A DNA stretch of 64,000 nt from an uncultured Burkholderiales bacterium (GTDB taxonomy: Bacteria; Pseudomonadota; Gammaproteobacteria; Burkholderiales; Eutrophovitaceae). Both the position numbers and the translations under genes were made by a program. This document shows, in pieces, positions 47,296 through 56,123 of this stretch; the stretch's first letter is position 1; each line of letters opens with the position of its first letter. The notes under the pieces are model-generated. The model was not told the DNA's origin, did no database searches, and worked only from the letters and a program-made list of their open reading frames with translations. Location of the stretch: contig CATOSA010000008.1 of assembly GCA_951812315.1 (NCBI GenBank), forward strand, positions 1 through 64,000. Direction: 5' to 3'.

Positions 47296-47363
47296 GACAC
47301 AGTCGTTACAATGACACGCTCGTCACAATGACACAGTCTTCACAACGAAACTGACTTCACAAT
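47296..47363. repeat. Four tandem 17-bp imperfect repeats upstream of gpx
   Basis: Units 47296-47312, 47313-47329, 47330-47346 and 47347-47363 follow the pattern GACACAGTCGTTACAAT, GACACGCTCGTCACAAT, GACACAGTCTTCACAAC, GAAACTGACTTCACAAT. A shortened relative (GACACGCCGTACAAT, 47271-47285) lies before them. They sit between the divergent CoA-transferase and gpx starts and could be regulator sites or a minisatellite. Confidence 0.75.
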
Positions 47364-47397
47364 AAATCAGTTGTCCCGGAGAATCGGTATTCACCAA

Positions 47398-47973
47398 ATG
47401 AGAATATCCCCAAACCATAAACCGACAACGGCACTGTTGCCGTCACTTCTGCTGTTCGTATCCCTTTTATTTGTAACGGAGATTGCTATGGGTGCTTGTC
47501 CGAGTGTACTCAATCACAAAATGGACGACCTGGATGGCCAACCGATGGACTTGTGCGAGTTCGCGGGGAAGGTCGTTCTCGCGGTCAATACCGCGAGCTA
47601 TTGCGGGAACACGCCGCAATACAAGGGACTGGAAACGATTTACCAGAAGTACAAGGATCGCGGCCTGGTTGTCGTCGGCTTTCCGGCAAACGATTTTGGC
47701 GCCCAGGAACCCGGTTCAGACAAGGAAATCCGCGATTTCTGTGAGCTGACCTATGGCGTGAAGTTTCCGATGGTTGAAAAAACCAGCGTTGTCCCAGGGA
47801 AAGCAAATCCGGTGTTCGAGGAACTGACGGCCATGACCGACGACGCGCCGGAATGGAATTTCCACAAGTACCTGTTGTCACGCGACGGTAGCCAGGCTTT
47901 CAGCTATCCGGCGCGCATGCAGCCAGAGAACGAGCTGATTATTTCGCGCATCGAGGAATTGCTTTCGCAGTAG
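47398..47973 (+). CDS. Glutathione-peroxidase-family protein, exported
   Basis: 191 residues from ATG 47398 (a TTG at 47371 is possible). A hydrophobic segment (LLPSLLLFVSLLFVTEIAMG) suggests export. The peroxidatic Cys lies in NTASYCGNTPQYKGLE; GFPANDFGAQEPG differs from the usual Cys-Asn-Gln-Phe by having Asp where Gln is expected; the Trp-Asn motif WNFHKYLL is kept. Reduces peroxides with thiol donors, probably thioredoxin-like in the periplasm. Tandem repeats lie just upstream. Confidence 0.9.
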   Translation: MRISPNHKPTTALLPSLLLFVSLLFVTEIAMGACPSVLNHKMDDLDGQPMDLCEFAGKVVLAVNTASYCGNTPQYKGLETIYQKYKDRGLVVVGFPANDFGAQEPGSDKEIRDFCELTYGVKFPMVEKTSVVPGKANPVFEELTAMTDDAPEWNFHKYLLSRDGSQAFSYPARMQPENELIISRIEELLSQ

Positions 47974-48069
47974 CCGTAGCTGTCAGTCGCACACCTGATC
48001 TGAACTGGCGCAACAACGGATAGCGCAGTAGCCAGGGCGCTGCTGCGCCTGTGCCCGTGCTGCGCCCTG

Positions 48070-49743
48070 TCAGGCGGCGAACTCGCGCAGGACTTTGCCC
48101 GCCTTTGGCGCGTTCGAGCATAGGCCGTTACCATCGGCAACCAGTTGCCCGTTGACCCAAACACCATGCACTCCGGCTGACGGTGTGGTCAATCGAGACG
48201 CCCCCGCCGGCAAATCGTAAACGCGCTTCGACGCTCCGCGACCGACTGTATTGGGGTCGAACAGCAGAAGATCAGCCCAGGCGTCCTTCTCGATGCGACC
48301 GCGATCGCGGATCCCCAACAAGTCGGCGGGTTCCGCAGTCAATTTGCGCGCGGCCGTTTCCATTTTGAGTTGCTTTCGCTCACGAACCCAGTGACCAAGC
48401 ACGTGCAAGCCGAAACCGGCATCGCACAGAAACGTCAGGTGAGCACCGGCATCCGACAACGAGATAATGGCGTTGTCGTCATTCATCATTCGTCCGACTG
48501 CGTCCTCATCAGAGTTAAGCACGGTCGCCGTGAAGACCGTATCGCAATCCTCGGACAACGCCAGGTCGAACATGTAATCAAGCGGGTCCGCGCCAGCCGA
48601 TGCGGCCAGCTCGGCAACCGTTTTACCTTCATGATCAGAATGTGCCTTGTCAAATACTTGCGCCACGAATACCTTGTCCCACTCACCGTTGAACGTACGC
48701 AGGCGCGGTTCTTTCAATTCCTCCCTGAGCGCACTGCGTAGTGCAGGATCGGCGAGTGCCTTGCGGAATGACGCATCGTCCATACGCATCAACGGCTGCC
48801 AGCAGCGAAATCCTTCGAGCAAATAGGGTTCGTGGAAGTTAAACTCGAAGTTGAGCGGACAGGCCGAGATTGCGCCGTACATTTTGTGGCCACGCTCGTG
48901 CGCCTGTGAAATTTCTGCCAGATCGGAGAACGTCGCATCCGGCGTGACATTCGAGTGTAGCAGTGCCGCTACCAGATACGGCCGGTCAGCCGCGGCGCAT
49001 AGTGACTCGATCCAGTCCATTGATTCAGACCCTCTGGTCATCATCAACAGGCCCTTTCCGGTATCACGCAGCGCGCCGGACAACGCCAGCATCTCCTGCT
49101 CGTCTGCAAGCCGGGACGGCATCGGGATACCGGCCTCTCCGTTGTGCTGATGCGAACGCGTCGTTGCAAAGCCGCAGGCACCCGCCTCGATCGCCTCGAC
49201 AATAATTTTGCGCATCGTACTAATTTCGTCGGCGTTTGCGGCCCGCTTCGATGCATCCGCCCCGAGAACGAACGTACGGACACCGGAGTGACCCACATAA
49301 CAGGCGACATTCGGCCCAACGCCTTTGTTTTCCAGCATATCGAGATACTCGGGAAAGGACTCGAATCCCCAGTCAATTCCTTCGTGTAATGCGTCTAGCG
49401 ACATGCCTTCAACATGCGTCAGATTACGCATAGTCAAGTCGCGCTCCGCCGGTCGGCACGGCGCAATGGTGAAACCACAATTGCCCATTACCAGCGTCGT
49501 CACGCCAAGCGCAGGAGACGGATTGGCAAAGGGATCCCAGGTAATCTGCGCGTCGTAGTGCGTGTGCGTGTCAACGATCCCCGGCATCAACGCCAATCCA
49601 TGCGCGTCGACCCGCGTCGTGGCATCAGCTTCGATATTACCGAGCTCACGGATTCGACCATCATGTACGCCCACTGAACCGGACATCGGCGCCTTGCCAC
49701 TACCGTCGTAAATTTTCGCATTGTCAATGCGCAGGTCCAGCAT
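48070..49743 (-). CDS. N-acyl-D-amino-acid deacylase-type amidohydrolase
   Basis: 557 residues, amidohydrolase superfamily (D-aminoacylase subtype). The metal motif H-x-H occurs in MPGIVDTHTHYDAQITWDP, followed by TTLVMGNCGFTIAP (family-typical), TTRSHQHNGEAG, SDAGAHLTFLCDAGF (late Asp) and a C-terminal composite beta domain (KDAWADLLLFDPNTV). Hydrolyses N-acyl-D-amino acids or related amides; the substrate is not inferable. No signal peptide. Complete and monocistronic. Confidence 0.9.
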   Translation of the reverse strand: MLDLRIDNAKIYDGSGKAPMSGSVGVHDGRIRELGNIEADATTRVDAHGLALMPGIVDTHTHYDAQITWDPFANPSPALGVTTLVMGNCGFTIAPCRPAERDLTMRNLTHVEGMSLDALHEGIDWGFESFPEYLDMLENKGVGPNVACYVGHSGVRTFVLGADASKRAANADEISTMRKIIVEAIEAGACGFATTRSHQHNGEAGIPMPSRLADEQEMLALSGALRDTGKGLLMMTRGSESMDWIESLCAAADRPYLVAALLHSNVTPDATFSDLAEISQAHERGHKMYGAISACPLNFEFNFHEPYLLEGFRCWQPLMRMDDASFRKALADPALRSALREELKEPRLRTFNGEWDKVFVAQVFDKAHSDHEGKTVAELAASAGADPLDYMFDLALSEDCDTVFTATVLNSDEDAVGRMMNDDNAIISLSDAGAHLTFLCDAGFGLHVLGHWVRERKQLKMETAARKLTAEPADLLGIRDRGRIEKDAWADLLLFDPNTVGRGASKRVYDLPAGASRLTTPSAGVHGVWVNGQLVADGNGLCSNAPKAGKVLREFAA

Positions 49744-49936
49744 TCTTCCTCCCTTCGTTCGTTTCCTGTCTATCTGGCTCGTGCCGCTAAAACCGAACCG
49801 CTACACCAGAACCAATGAACTTGACTTCGCCATATCCGGAGCCAGTTTATTTCGTGTCCACGCAGACCGGTCGTTCTGCGCTGTCGCGCAAGCGTGCGGG
49901 CACTAGCAGATAAACGCGACGGGCCTGAGGCCGGCC

Positions 49937-50437
49937 CTATTTCGGGTAGCCAATTTCAAGCACTTCGAGCGTCGTCGACCCCGCCGGGCGATTCCACGTT
50001 ACTGTATCGTCGGCCTTTGACCCGATAAGCGCCTTGGTCAGTGGAGAAAGCCAACTTATTTTTCCGTGCGTCACGTCGGCTTCATCCTCTCCAACAATTG
50101 TGAAGCAGCCCATAGCTCCGTCTTCGTCTTCGGTCTTTACCGTTGCACCGAAATGCACTTCACCCTGCGGTTCACTGGCGACATCAACCACGATCGCGCT
50201 TTCCAGCCGTGCCTGGAAATATCGCAGGTCTCGTTCGTTTACCGCGAGTTTCAGCTTGTCGAAATCTTCAGCCGCCTCCCTCAGGCGGCCATGCTCATGA
50301 GCAAGCGCTTCGACTTTATTGCGCAAGCTCTTCAGGCCTTCCGGCGTCACGTAGTTGGGTGCATCACTGACTGGCCTTTCCGGGAGTTCTTCGCCGGGAC
50401 GGTCATCGCTACCATCTTTTACAAAAGCGCGGTTCAT
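49937..50437 (-). CDS. GreA/GreB-family transcription factor
   Basis: 166 residues. Opens MNRAFVKDGSDDRPGEELPE and PNYVTPEGLKSLRNKVEAL (coiled-coil finger), with a C-terminal FKBP-like domain (VHFGATVKTEDEDGAMGCFT, IVGEDEADVTHGKISWLSPL, GSKADDTVTW). The acidic tip residues of the finger (EDFDKLKLAVNERDLRYFQ) differ from GreA/GreB, so this is the divergent GreA/B-like branch, which can bind the polymerase secondary channel. Not the housekeeping greA by length or start. Confidence 0.87.
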   Translation of the reverse strand: MNRAFVKDGSDDRPGEELPERPVSDAPNYVTPEGLKSLRNKVEALAHEHGRLREAAEDFDKLKLAVNERDLRYFQARLESAIVVDVASEPQGEVHFGATVKTEDEDGAMGCFTIVGEDEADVTHGKISWLSPLTKALIGSKADDTVTWNRPAGSTTLEVLEIGYPK

Positions 50438-50911
50438 ATCGTTTAACCAACTGAAAAGTTAACTGAACAGGAAGCCAGGCAAGCGCCGACCCGGCAATTT
50501 CACGGGTCTGTACCATGTTATCAAGAACCAGGGGTAAGTGTAGTACTTCGCTGGTGCCGCCATCCGGCAAATGCGTCGAGCGCATGGCCGACTGGACTTG
50601 ATCACGAGGGCACAATCAGGCGTTCGAATGCGGCGAGATTCGGCACAGCAACGCCGCAATCGGTACCGACCCGTGCCATGCGTGGACGTCGACATGGTTG
50701 TCCGGGTTACCATTTGCAGCAGATCGGACGGGCAGTATCGGTCAGAATCACGCATCCAATTCATTGTTGTACGCGTAGATGCGCGCATCGCACAAGCGCG
50801 ACGAATAACGCATTTACGACATCCCGGAACGCCCCGGAACTGATACTCCAGCAGGCTGATAAACTTCGGACAATCATTCACACCAGAAAATTCACAGAGA
50901 ACCAGAAAAAC
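50438..50911. other. Intergenic region before the arsenosugar-type cluster
   Basis: 474 bases between divergent genes. The frame of arsS is open far upstream (to 50678) but the added residues are arginine- and histidine-rich with no family meaning. No ArsR-type palindrome or RNA gene recognised by eye. Confidence 0.4.
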
Positions 50912-51880
50912 ATGCACGCGACGCTCCCACGACTGAATGAACTTTCCTTTCCGGCAATAAAGCGCAAAACACTCGACACACTGCAAGTCAATCTAGGCTA
51001 CAAGTGCAATCAGGCATGCCTGCACTGCCACGTCAATGCCGGCCCGACGCGCACAGAAATGATGGACGAGCAGACAATCGAGGTGGTCTTGCGCTATCTC
51101 GAAACCTCAAATGTGGCAGCCCTTGACCTGACCGGCGGCGCACCGGAACTGAATCCGCTTTCTCGTGACCTTGTGACGCGGGCTCGCGCGCTCGGCGTAA
51201 AAGTAATGGACCGCTGCAACCTGACAATTCTCGAAGAAGACGGACAAGAAGACCTGGCGGAATTTCTCGCCGCCAACCATGTGGAAATTGTGGCGTCACT
51301 GCCGTGCTACCTTGAGGAAAACGTCAATCGACAACGCGGTAACGGCGTTTTCGAGAAGAGCATCCGTGGCCTGCGCAAGCTCAACAACCTTGGTTATGGA
51401 ATCGTCGGATCAGGTCTCACGCTCAATCTTGTTTACAATCCACAGGGACCGTCGCTTCCTCCGCCCCAGGACGATCTTGAACAGCAGTACAGGCTACACC
51501 TGACCAACGAGTACGGCGTCAGTTTCAATCAGCTTTTCACGCTGGCAAACATACCGATCCAGAGGTTTGGCAGCACGCTGGTGTCCAAAGGTCAGTTCAA
51601 CGAATACATGGGTACGCTACGCACTGCCTATCGCGAAGAGAATCTTGAATCCGTCATGTGCCGGTCACTGATATCCGTTGACTGGAAGGGATTTGTTTAC
51701 GATTGTGATTTCAACCAGATGCTGGGGTTGCCTCTGCGCTTCCAGAATCGTCGCAATCTCAAACTGGATGATCTTATCGGCAAGGACCTCGACGGCAATC
51801 CAATCACTGTTCGCGATCACTGTTTTGGTTGTACTGCGGGCCAGGGCTCGAGCTGCGGTGGTGCACTCAACGAAAGCTGA
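50912..51880 (+). CDS. arsS: Arsenosugar biosynthesis radical SAM protein ArsS-like
   Basis: 322 residues from ATG 50912. The radical SAM cluster is NLGYKCNQACLHCHVNAG (C-x3-C-x2-C), followed by DLTGGAPELNP and VMDRCNLTILEEDGQEDLA. The C-terminal DUF3641 domain ends with DHCFGCTAGQGSSCGGAL, whose cysteines may bind a second cluster. ArsS adds a 5'-deoxyadenosyl group to dimethylarsinous acid in arsenosugar formation. First gene of a rightward set with a TVP38-MerA fusion and two glycosyltransferases of matching subfamilies, which supports the call. ArsM is not present. Confidence 0.9.
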   Translation: MHATLPRLNELSFPAIKRKTLDTLQVNLGYKCNQACLHCHVNAGPTRTEMMDEQTIEVVLRYLETSNVAALDLTGGAPELNPLSRDLVTRARALGVKVMDRCNLTILEEDGQEDLAEFLAANHVEIVASLPCYLEENVNRQRGNGVFEKSIRGLRKLNNLGYGIVGSGLTLNLVYNPQGPSLPPPQDDLEQQYRLHLTNEYGVSFNQLFTLANIPIQRFGSTLVSKGQFNEYMGTLRTAYREENLESVMCRSLISVDWKGFVYDCDFNQMLGLPLRFQNRRNLKLDDLIGKDLDGNPITVRDHCFGCTAGQGSSCGGALNES

Positions 51881-52040
51881 CAATATCCGCCACAGACGGG
51901 AAATTTCAGCGCCGACAAATCAGTCAATGTGTCGCTGAAACCCTGCCCGGGTACAGTCAACAAGCGCTCTATCAAAAACCGGCAAGTGCGGCCGGTGAGA
52001 CGTTACACTTGCTGCCTGCCGGATTCAGGATGAATGCGCT

Positions 52041-54332
52041 GTGGCGGTGCCCGACAACGGCAATCAGCATGGTAAAAACCAGCATGGCAATAACCACAGA
52101 AGAAGAACCGGCCCGAAAAACTCTGTAAGCGACGATCCCGTGAACAACAAGTCCTTGAACAACAAGCGAACACGCAACAAGCGAATCCTGCTCGGCCTGG
52201 TTGTGCTCGTCGTTCTGGTTTTGCTGGCCTTGTCTGCGACCGGCAAGCTGGAGTTTCAGTATTTCGATCTTCAGTACCTGAAGGCGCAACAGGCAACAAT
52301 AGACGCCTTTTTTGTCAGCAACCCGATACTTTCCGCAGTAATCTATTTTCTTGTCTACGTCGCCGTAACAGGGCTTTCGCTGCCGGGAGCAGCGGTTATG
52401 ACGCTGGCAGGCGGCGCCGTATTCGGTTTACTTTGGGGCACCCTGCTAACTTCGTTCGCGTCCACAATCGGCGCCACCCTGGCGTTCCTTGTGTCTCGTT
52501 ACCTGCTGCGCGACATGATCCAGGAGCGTTACGGCGACAAGCTCAAAGCCGTCAACGACGGTATCGAGAAAAACGGCGCTTTCTACCTGTTCACGCTACG
52601 CCTGGTGCCAGCGTTTCCGTTCTTCATGATTAATCTCGTCATGGGACTGACGCCACTGGCGACGCGTACGTTCTACTGGGTCAGCCAGCTCGGCATGCTC
52701 GCCGGTACCGTGGTCTACATCAACGCCGGCACACAACTCGCCCGCGTCGAATCCGTTCACGACATTTTGTCGCCGGGTTTGATCGCCTCATTCACCCTGC
52801 TGGGTGTTTTTCCACTGGTTGCGCGTAAAATTGTCGAGCGCGTAAATGCGCGGCGCGTTTACGCACGCTGGCGCAAACCACGGCGATTCGACCGTAATGT
52901 CGTTGTCATTGGCGCCGGTTCCGGAGGCCTGGTGTCCGCATTGATCAGCGCCACTGTCAAAGCCAAAGTCACGCTGGTCGAAAAGAACAAAATGGGTGGA
53001 GACTGCCTGTACACGGGCTGCGTCCCGTCGAAAGCCTTGATCCGCTCGTGCAAGTTCCTTTCCCATGTCAGTCGCTCGCGGGAATTTGGCATGCGCGATG
53101 CCAGCGCGTCATTCGATTTTGCCGAAGTTATGGACCGGATTCGCAGAATCATCACTGACATCGAACCGCATGATTCCGTGGAGCGCTACACCGAAATGGG
53201 CGTCGATTGCGCCAAGGGTGAAGCCAGGATCGTCTCCCCGTGGGAAGTGGAAATTACTTCTTCTGCAGGTACCCAGCGATTGACAACCCGGTCCATCGTT
53301 ATTGCCGCCGGTTCGACACCGTTTGTTCCGCCTATTCCGGGAATCGAAGACACCGGCTATCTGACTTCTGACACGATATGGAACTTGCGCGAGTTACCTG
53401 CCCGTATGGTCGTGCTCGGCGGAGGACCAATCGGCTGCGAGCTCGCGCAAAGCTTCTCGCGACTGGGATCGAAAGTTACCCAAGTCGAAATGGCACCCAG
53501 AATCATGATCCGCGAGGATCCCGAAGTATCGGAAACGCTGATGCGCCGTTTTCGGAAAGAGGGAATCGAGGTACTGGTAAACCACAAGGCGACACAGTTC
53601 GTTGTCGAGGACGGCGAGAAAATCCTGGTCGCCGAAAATCATGACTCCGGAGAGATTCGCGTTCCCTTCGACGCAATGCTGGTGGCGGTCGGGCGCATTC
53701 CGAATACACAGGGTTATGGCCTGGAAGAGCTCGGTATCGGAAAGTCGAAGACAGGTACCGTAGAGACCAACGAGTTTCTGCAGACCGTGTATCCGAATAT
53801 TTTCGCCTGCGGAGATGTCGCAGGGCCTTTTCAGTTCACCCATACTGCTTCCCACCAGGCCTGGTACGCAGCGGTCAACGCGTTGTTTGGAAAGTTCCTG
53901 AAGTTCCGCGCCGACTATTCAGTCATTCCCTGGGCGACATTCACCGATCCCGAAGTCGCGCACGTTGGACTGAATGAAACCGAAGCGAAAGAACAAAATG
54001 TTCCGCACGAAGTGACGGTATACGGAATAGATGATCTGGATCGTGCAATTGCCGACTCCGAGGCGCACGGTATGGTCAAGGTGCTGACGGTTCCCGGCAA
54101 AGACCGGATTCTCGGCGTGACCATTGTCGGCGAACATGCCGGTGAAATGATTGCCGAATACGTCATGGCAATGCGTCAGCGCATTGGTTTGAACAAGATA
54201 CTGGGCACAATACATATTTACCCGACGTTTTCCGAAGCGAACAAGTACGCTGCCGGTGTATGGAAACGGGAACATGCGCCGCAAGGAATCTTGCGATGGT
54301 TGAAGCGTTTTCACACATGGATGCGCAACTGA
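52041..54332 (+). CDS. TVP38/DedA-like membrane domain fused to a pyridine-nucleotide disulfide oxidoreductase
   Basis: 763 residues from GTG 52041 (AGGA upstream; a GTG at 52140 would drop a low-complexity N-terminus). Residues 50-270 are a TVP38/TMEM64-type domain (GLSLPGAAVMTLAGGAVFGLLW, LRLVPAFPFFMINLVMGLTP). From about 285 follows a MerA-like flavoenzyme: VVVIGAGSGGLVSAL, redox pair GGDCLYTGCVPSK, VVLGGGPIGCELAQ, FACGDVAGPFQFTH and the ending HIYPTFSEANKYAAG. No C-terminal Cys pair of true mercuric reductase. The fusion places a reductase at the membrane. Placed between arsS and the glycosyltransferases. Confidence 0.9.
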   Translation: MAVPDNGNQHGKNQHGNNHRRRTGPKNSVSDDPVNNKSLNNKRTRNKRILLGLVVLVVLVLLALSATGKLEFQYFDLQYLKAQQATIDAFFVSNPILSAVIYFLVYVAVTGLSLPGAAVMTLAGGAVFGLLWGTLLTSFASTIGATLAFLVSRYLLRDMIQERYGDKLKAVNDGIEKNGAFYLFTLRLVPAFPFFMINLVMGLTPLATRTFYWVSQLGMLAGTVVYINAGTQLARVESVHDILSPGLIASFTLLGVFPLVARKIVERVNARRVYARWRKPRRFDRNVVVIGAGSGGLVSALISATVKAKVTLVEKNKMGGDCLYTGCVPSKALIRSCKFLSHVSRSREFGMRDASASFDFAEVMDRIRRIITDIEPHDSVERYTEMGVDCAKGEARIVSPWEVEITSSAGTQRLTTRSIVIAAGSTPFVPPIPGIEDTGYLTSDTIWNLRELPARMVVLGGGPIGCELAQSFSRLGSKVTQVEMAPRIMIREDPEVSETLMRRFRKEGIEVLVNHKATQFVVEDGEKILVAENHDSGEIRVPFDAMLVAVGRIPNTQGYGLEELGIGKSKTGTVETNEFLQTVYPNIFACGDVAGPFQFTHTASHQAWYAAVNALFGKFLKFRADYSVIPWATFTDPEVAHVGLNETEAKEQNVPHEVTVYGIDDLDRAIADSEAHGMVKVLTVPGKDRILGVTIVGEHAGEMIAEYVMAMRQRIGLNKILGTIHIYPTFSEANKYAAGVWKREHAPQGILRWLKRFHTWMRN

Positions 54333-54519
54333 CGGAGTATCTTCCGTAAGCCGGCGCGCGATCAAATTCTGAAAAACATGTCGCGTGCAACTCCTGGCAA
54401 CCGGATAGGTGTACGCGAGACCCTGCCGACAGATTGTTGAATATTGCTTCCTGAAATCCGTTTCCTGAACACTCTCGCATGAATACCGTTTATAGCCTGC
54501 ATACGAACTGCAGAGCGTC

Positions 54520-55248
54520 GTGAACTCGACAGACTCCAGTGGCGCATCGGGCCAGAATGTTCCAGGCGTCGCCATCATCGTGCCGGTATTCAACGAGGCA
54601 GAATCCATCGCAACCTTTCTGCGGTCCGTGCGCAAAGCCTGTACACGGTGCACGCAAATCGTCGTCGTGGATGGCGGCAGCACAGACTCGACTGCAAGTC
54701 TGGCTCGACCATTGTGTGATCGGCTCATTCAAACACGAAAGGAACGTGCAGCTCAAATGAATGCCGGCGCCAAAAGCGCGGACGCAGAAATTCTGTGGTT
54801 CTTGCATGCGGACTCGCAGCTTCCCGAGTGCGCCGACGAGTTGATTCGCGATGCCCTGGCAACAAGCGGGCGCTGCTGGGGGTTTTTCGAAGTACGTCTG
54901 TCAGGCAGCCGCCTGATGTTGCGTATTGTCGAGCGTATGATGAGCTGGCGTTCGCGCCTGAGCGGCATTGCCAGTGGTGATCAAGGTTTGTTCGTCACAC
55001 GGGACTGGTTTGACCAAATTGATGGTTTTCCCCGGATCGCGTTGATGGAAGATATCGGGATCAGTCGCAAGCTGAAGAATTTGGGGCGGCCGGTTTGCGT
55101 ATCGCAGAAACTGGTCACCTCCTCGCGCCGCTGGGAGAAAAACGGCATGCTGCGCACGATTTTGCTGATGTGGAAACTGCGTTTGCTTTATTGGCTCGGC
55201 GTTCATCCCGACAGACTGGTGCACATGTATTACGGTCGTGGAGACTAG
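54520..55248 (+). CDS. Family 2 glycosyltransferase of the arsenosugar-associated (TIGR04283) type
   Basis: 242 residues from GTG 54520. GT-A fold: IIVPVFNEAESIATFL, IVVVDGGSTDSTASLA, RAAQMNAGAKSADAEILWFLHADS, SGIASGDQGLFVTRDWFDQI, MEDIGISRKLKNLGRPV. The RAAQMN and GDQG/F motifs define the subfamily found beside arsS and the TIGR04282 protein. It would transfer a sugar or sugar phosphate in arsenosugar assembly (inference). Last bases overlap the next gene by 11 bp. Confidence 0.87.
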   Translation: MNSTDSSGASGQNVPGVAIIVPVFNEAESIATFLRSVRKACTRCTQIVVVDGGSTDSTASLARPLCDRLIQTRKERAAQMNAGAKSADAEILWFLHADSQLPECADELIRDALATSGRCWGFFEVRLSGSRLMLRIVERMMSWRSRLSGIASGDQGLFVTRDWFDQIDGFPRIALMEDIGISRKLKNLGRPVCVSQKLVTSSRRWEKNGMLRTILLMWKLRLLYWLGVHPDRLVHMYYGRGD

Positions 55249-55870
55249 AGTCCAGGTCTTTGCTCGCGCAGCAGTCAGTGGCGAAGTCAAGACACGTCTG
55301 ATTCCGCGGCTCGGTGCTGACGGCGCGGCGCGGCTTCAGCAAGCAATGTTGGACCAGAGCATGAGAACTGCGCTCGCAGCGGATATCGGGCCAGTTGAAT
55401 TGTGGTGCGCACCCGACTCTTCACATCCATCTCTCGCTGCATTTGAGCGGCACGGCGTCACGCTTCATGATCAGGGCCCCGGCAACCTGGGACAACGCAT
55501 GCAACGTGCGATTGAACACGCCCTCGCAAACGGAGACAGCTCTGTACTGATGGGGAGCGACTGCCCAGCCCTGACTGCGGCCGATCTGCGCCTGGCGGCA
55601 CATGCAATACAACAGGACCCGGATGTCGCAATCGTACCGGCCGAAGATGGCGGCTATGTTCTGATCGCTGCCAGAATGTGCTCGCCGGGTTTGTTTGACG
55701 GGATTGCATGGGGGGGCAACCAAGTGATGGAACAAACGCGAGACAGGCTGAGAACGTTAGGATGGTCGTGGGAAGAACTTGCCCAACGCTGGGATGTCGA
55801 CAGACCGCAAGATTACGATCGTTTGCTACGCGAGTTCTCTGCTATTGTTGGCAAGCCCGCCCGGGAATGA
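55238..55870 (+). CDS. TIGR04282/DUF2064-family glycosyltransferase, arsenosugar-associated
   Basis: 210 residues from GTG 55238. Nucleotide-sugar-type opening VQVFARAAVSGEVKTRLIPRLG, then PDSSHPSLAAFERHG, QGPGNLGQRMQRAIEHAL, VLMGSDCPALTAADLRLAA and VAIVPAEDGGYVLIAARM, the standard order for DUF2064 proteins. Often directly beside the TIGR04283 glycosyltransferase, as here. Overlap with the upstream gene suggests coupled translation. Confidence 0.87.
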   Translation: METRVQVFARAAVSGEVKTRLIPRLGADGAARLQQAMLDQSMRTALAADIGPVELWCAPDSSHPSLAAFERHGVTLHDQGPGNLGQRMQRAIEHALANGDSSVLMGSDCPALTAADLRLAAHAIQQDPDVAIVPAEDGGYVLIAARMCSPGLFDGIAWGGNQVMEQTRDRLRTLGWSWEELAQRWDVDRPQDYDRLLREFSAIVGKPARE

Positions 55871-56123
55871 TTGGGCCGGAACGCAATGACGGACCGTACA
55901 CGGTCGCAGCAGATAGATGATGTTGACAGTGGATACATCGCGCATGGCAGTGGAATCTGAGGGAAAGACGCGTCATGAATGCATGCGAGACAACTGCGAG
56001 ACCATGAGGCGAACAACAAGCCTGCCTCATCGTGCGCCGCGATTGACAGCGCCCAGTGCATCCCCGGCCAGGGCAACTATGTTGCTCATTAAGAAATTAG
56101 CTAAACTGATTCACGATGCCGTC

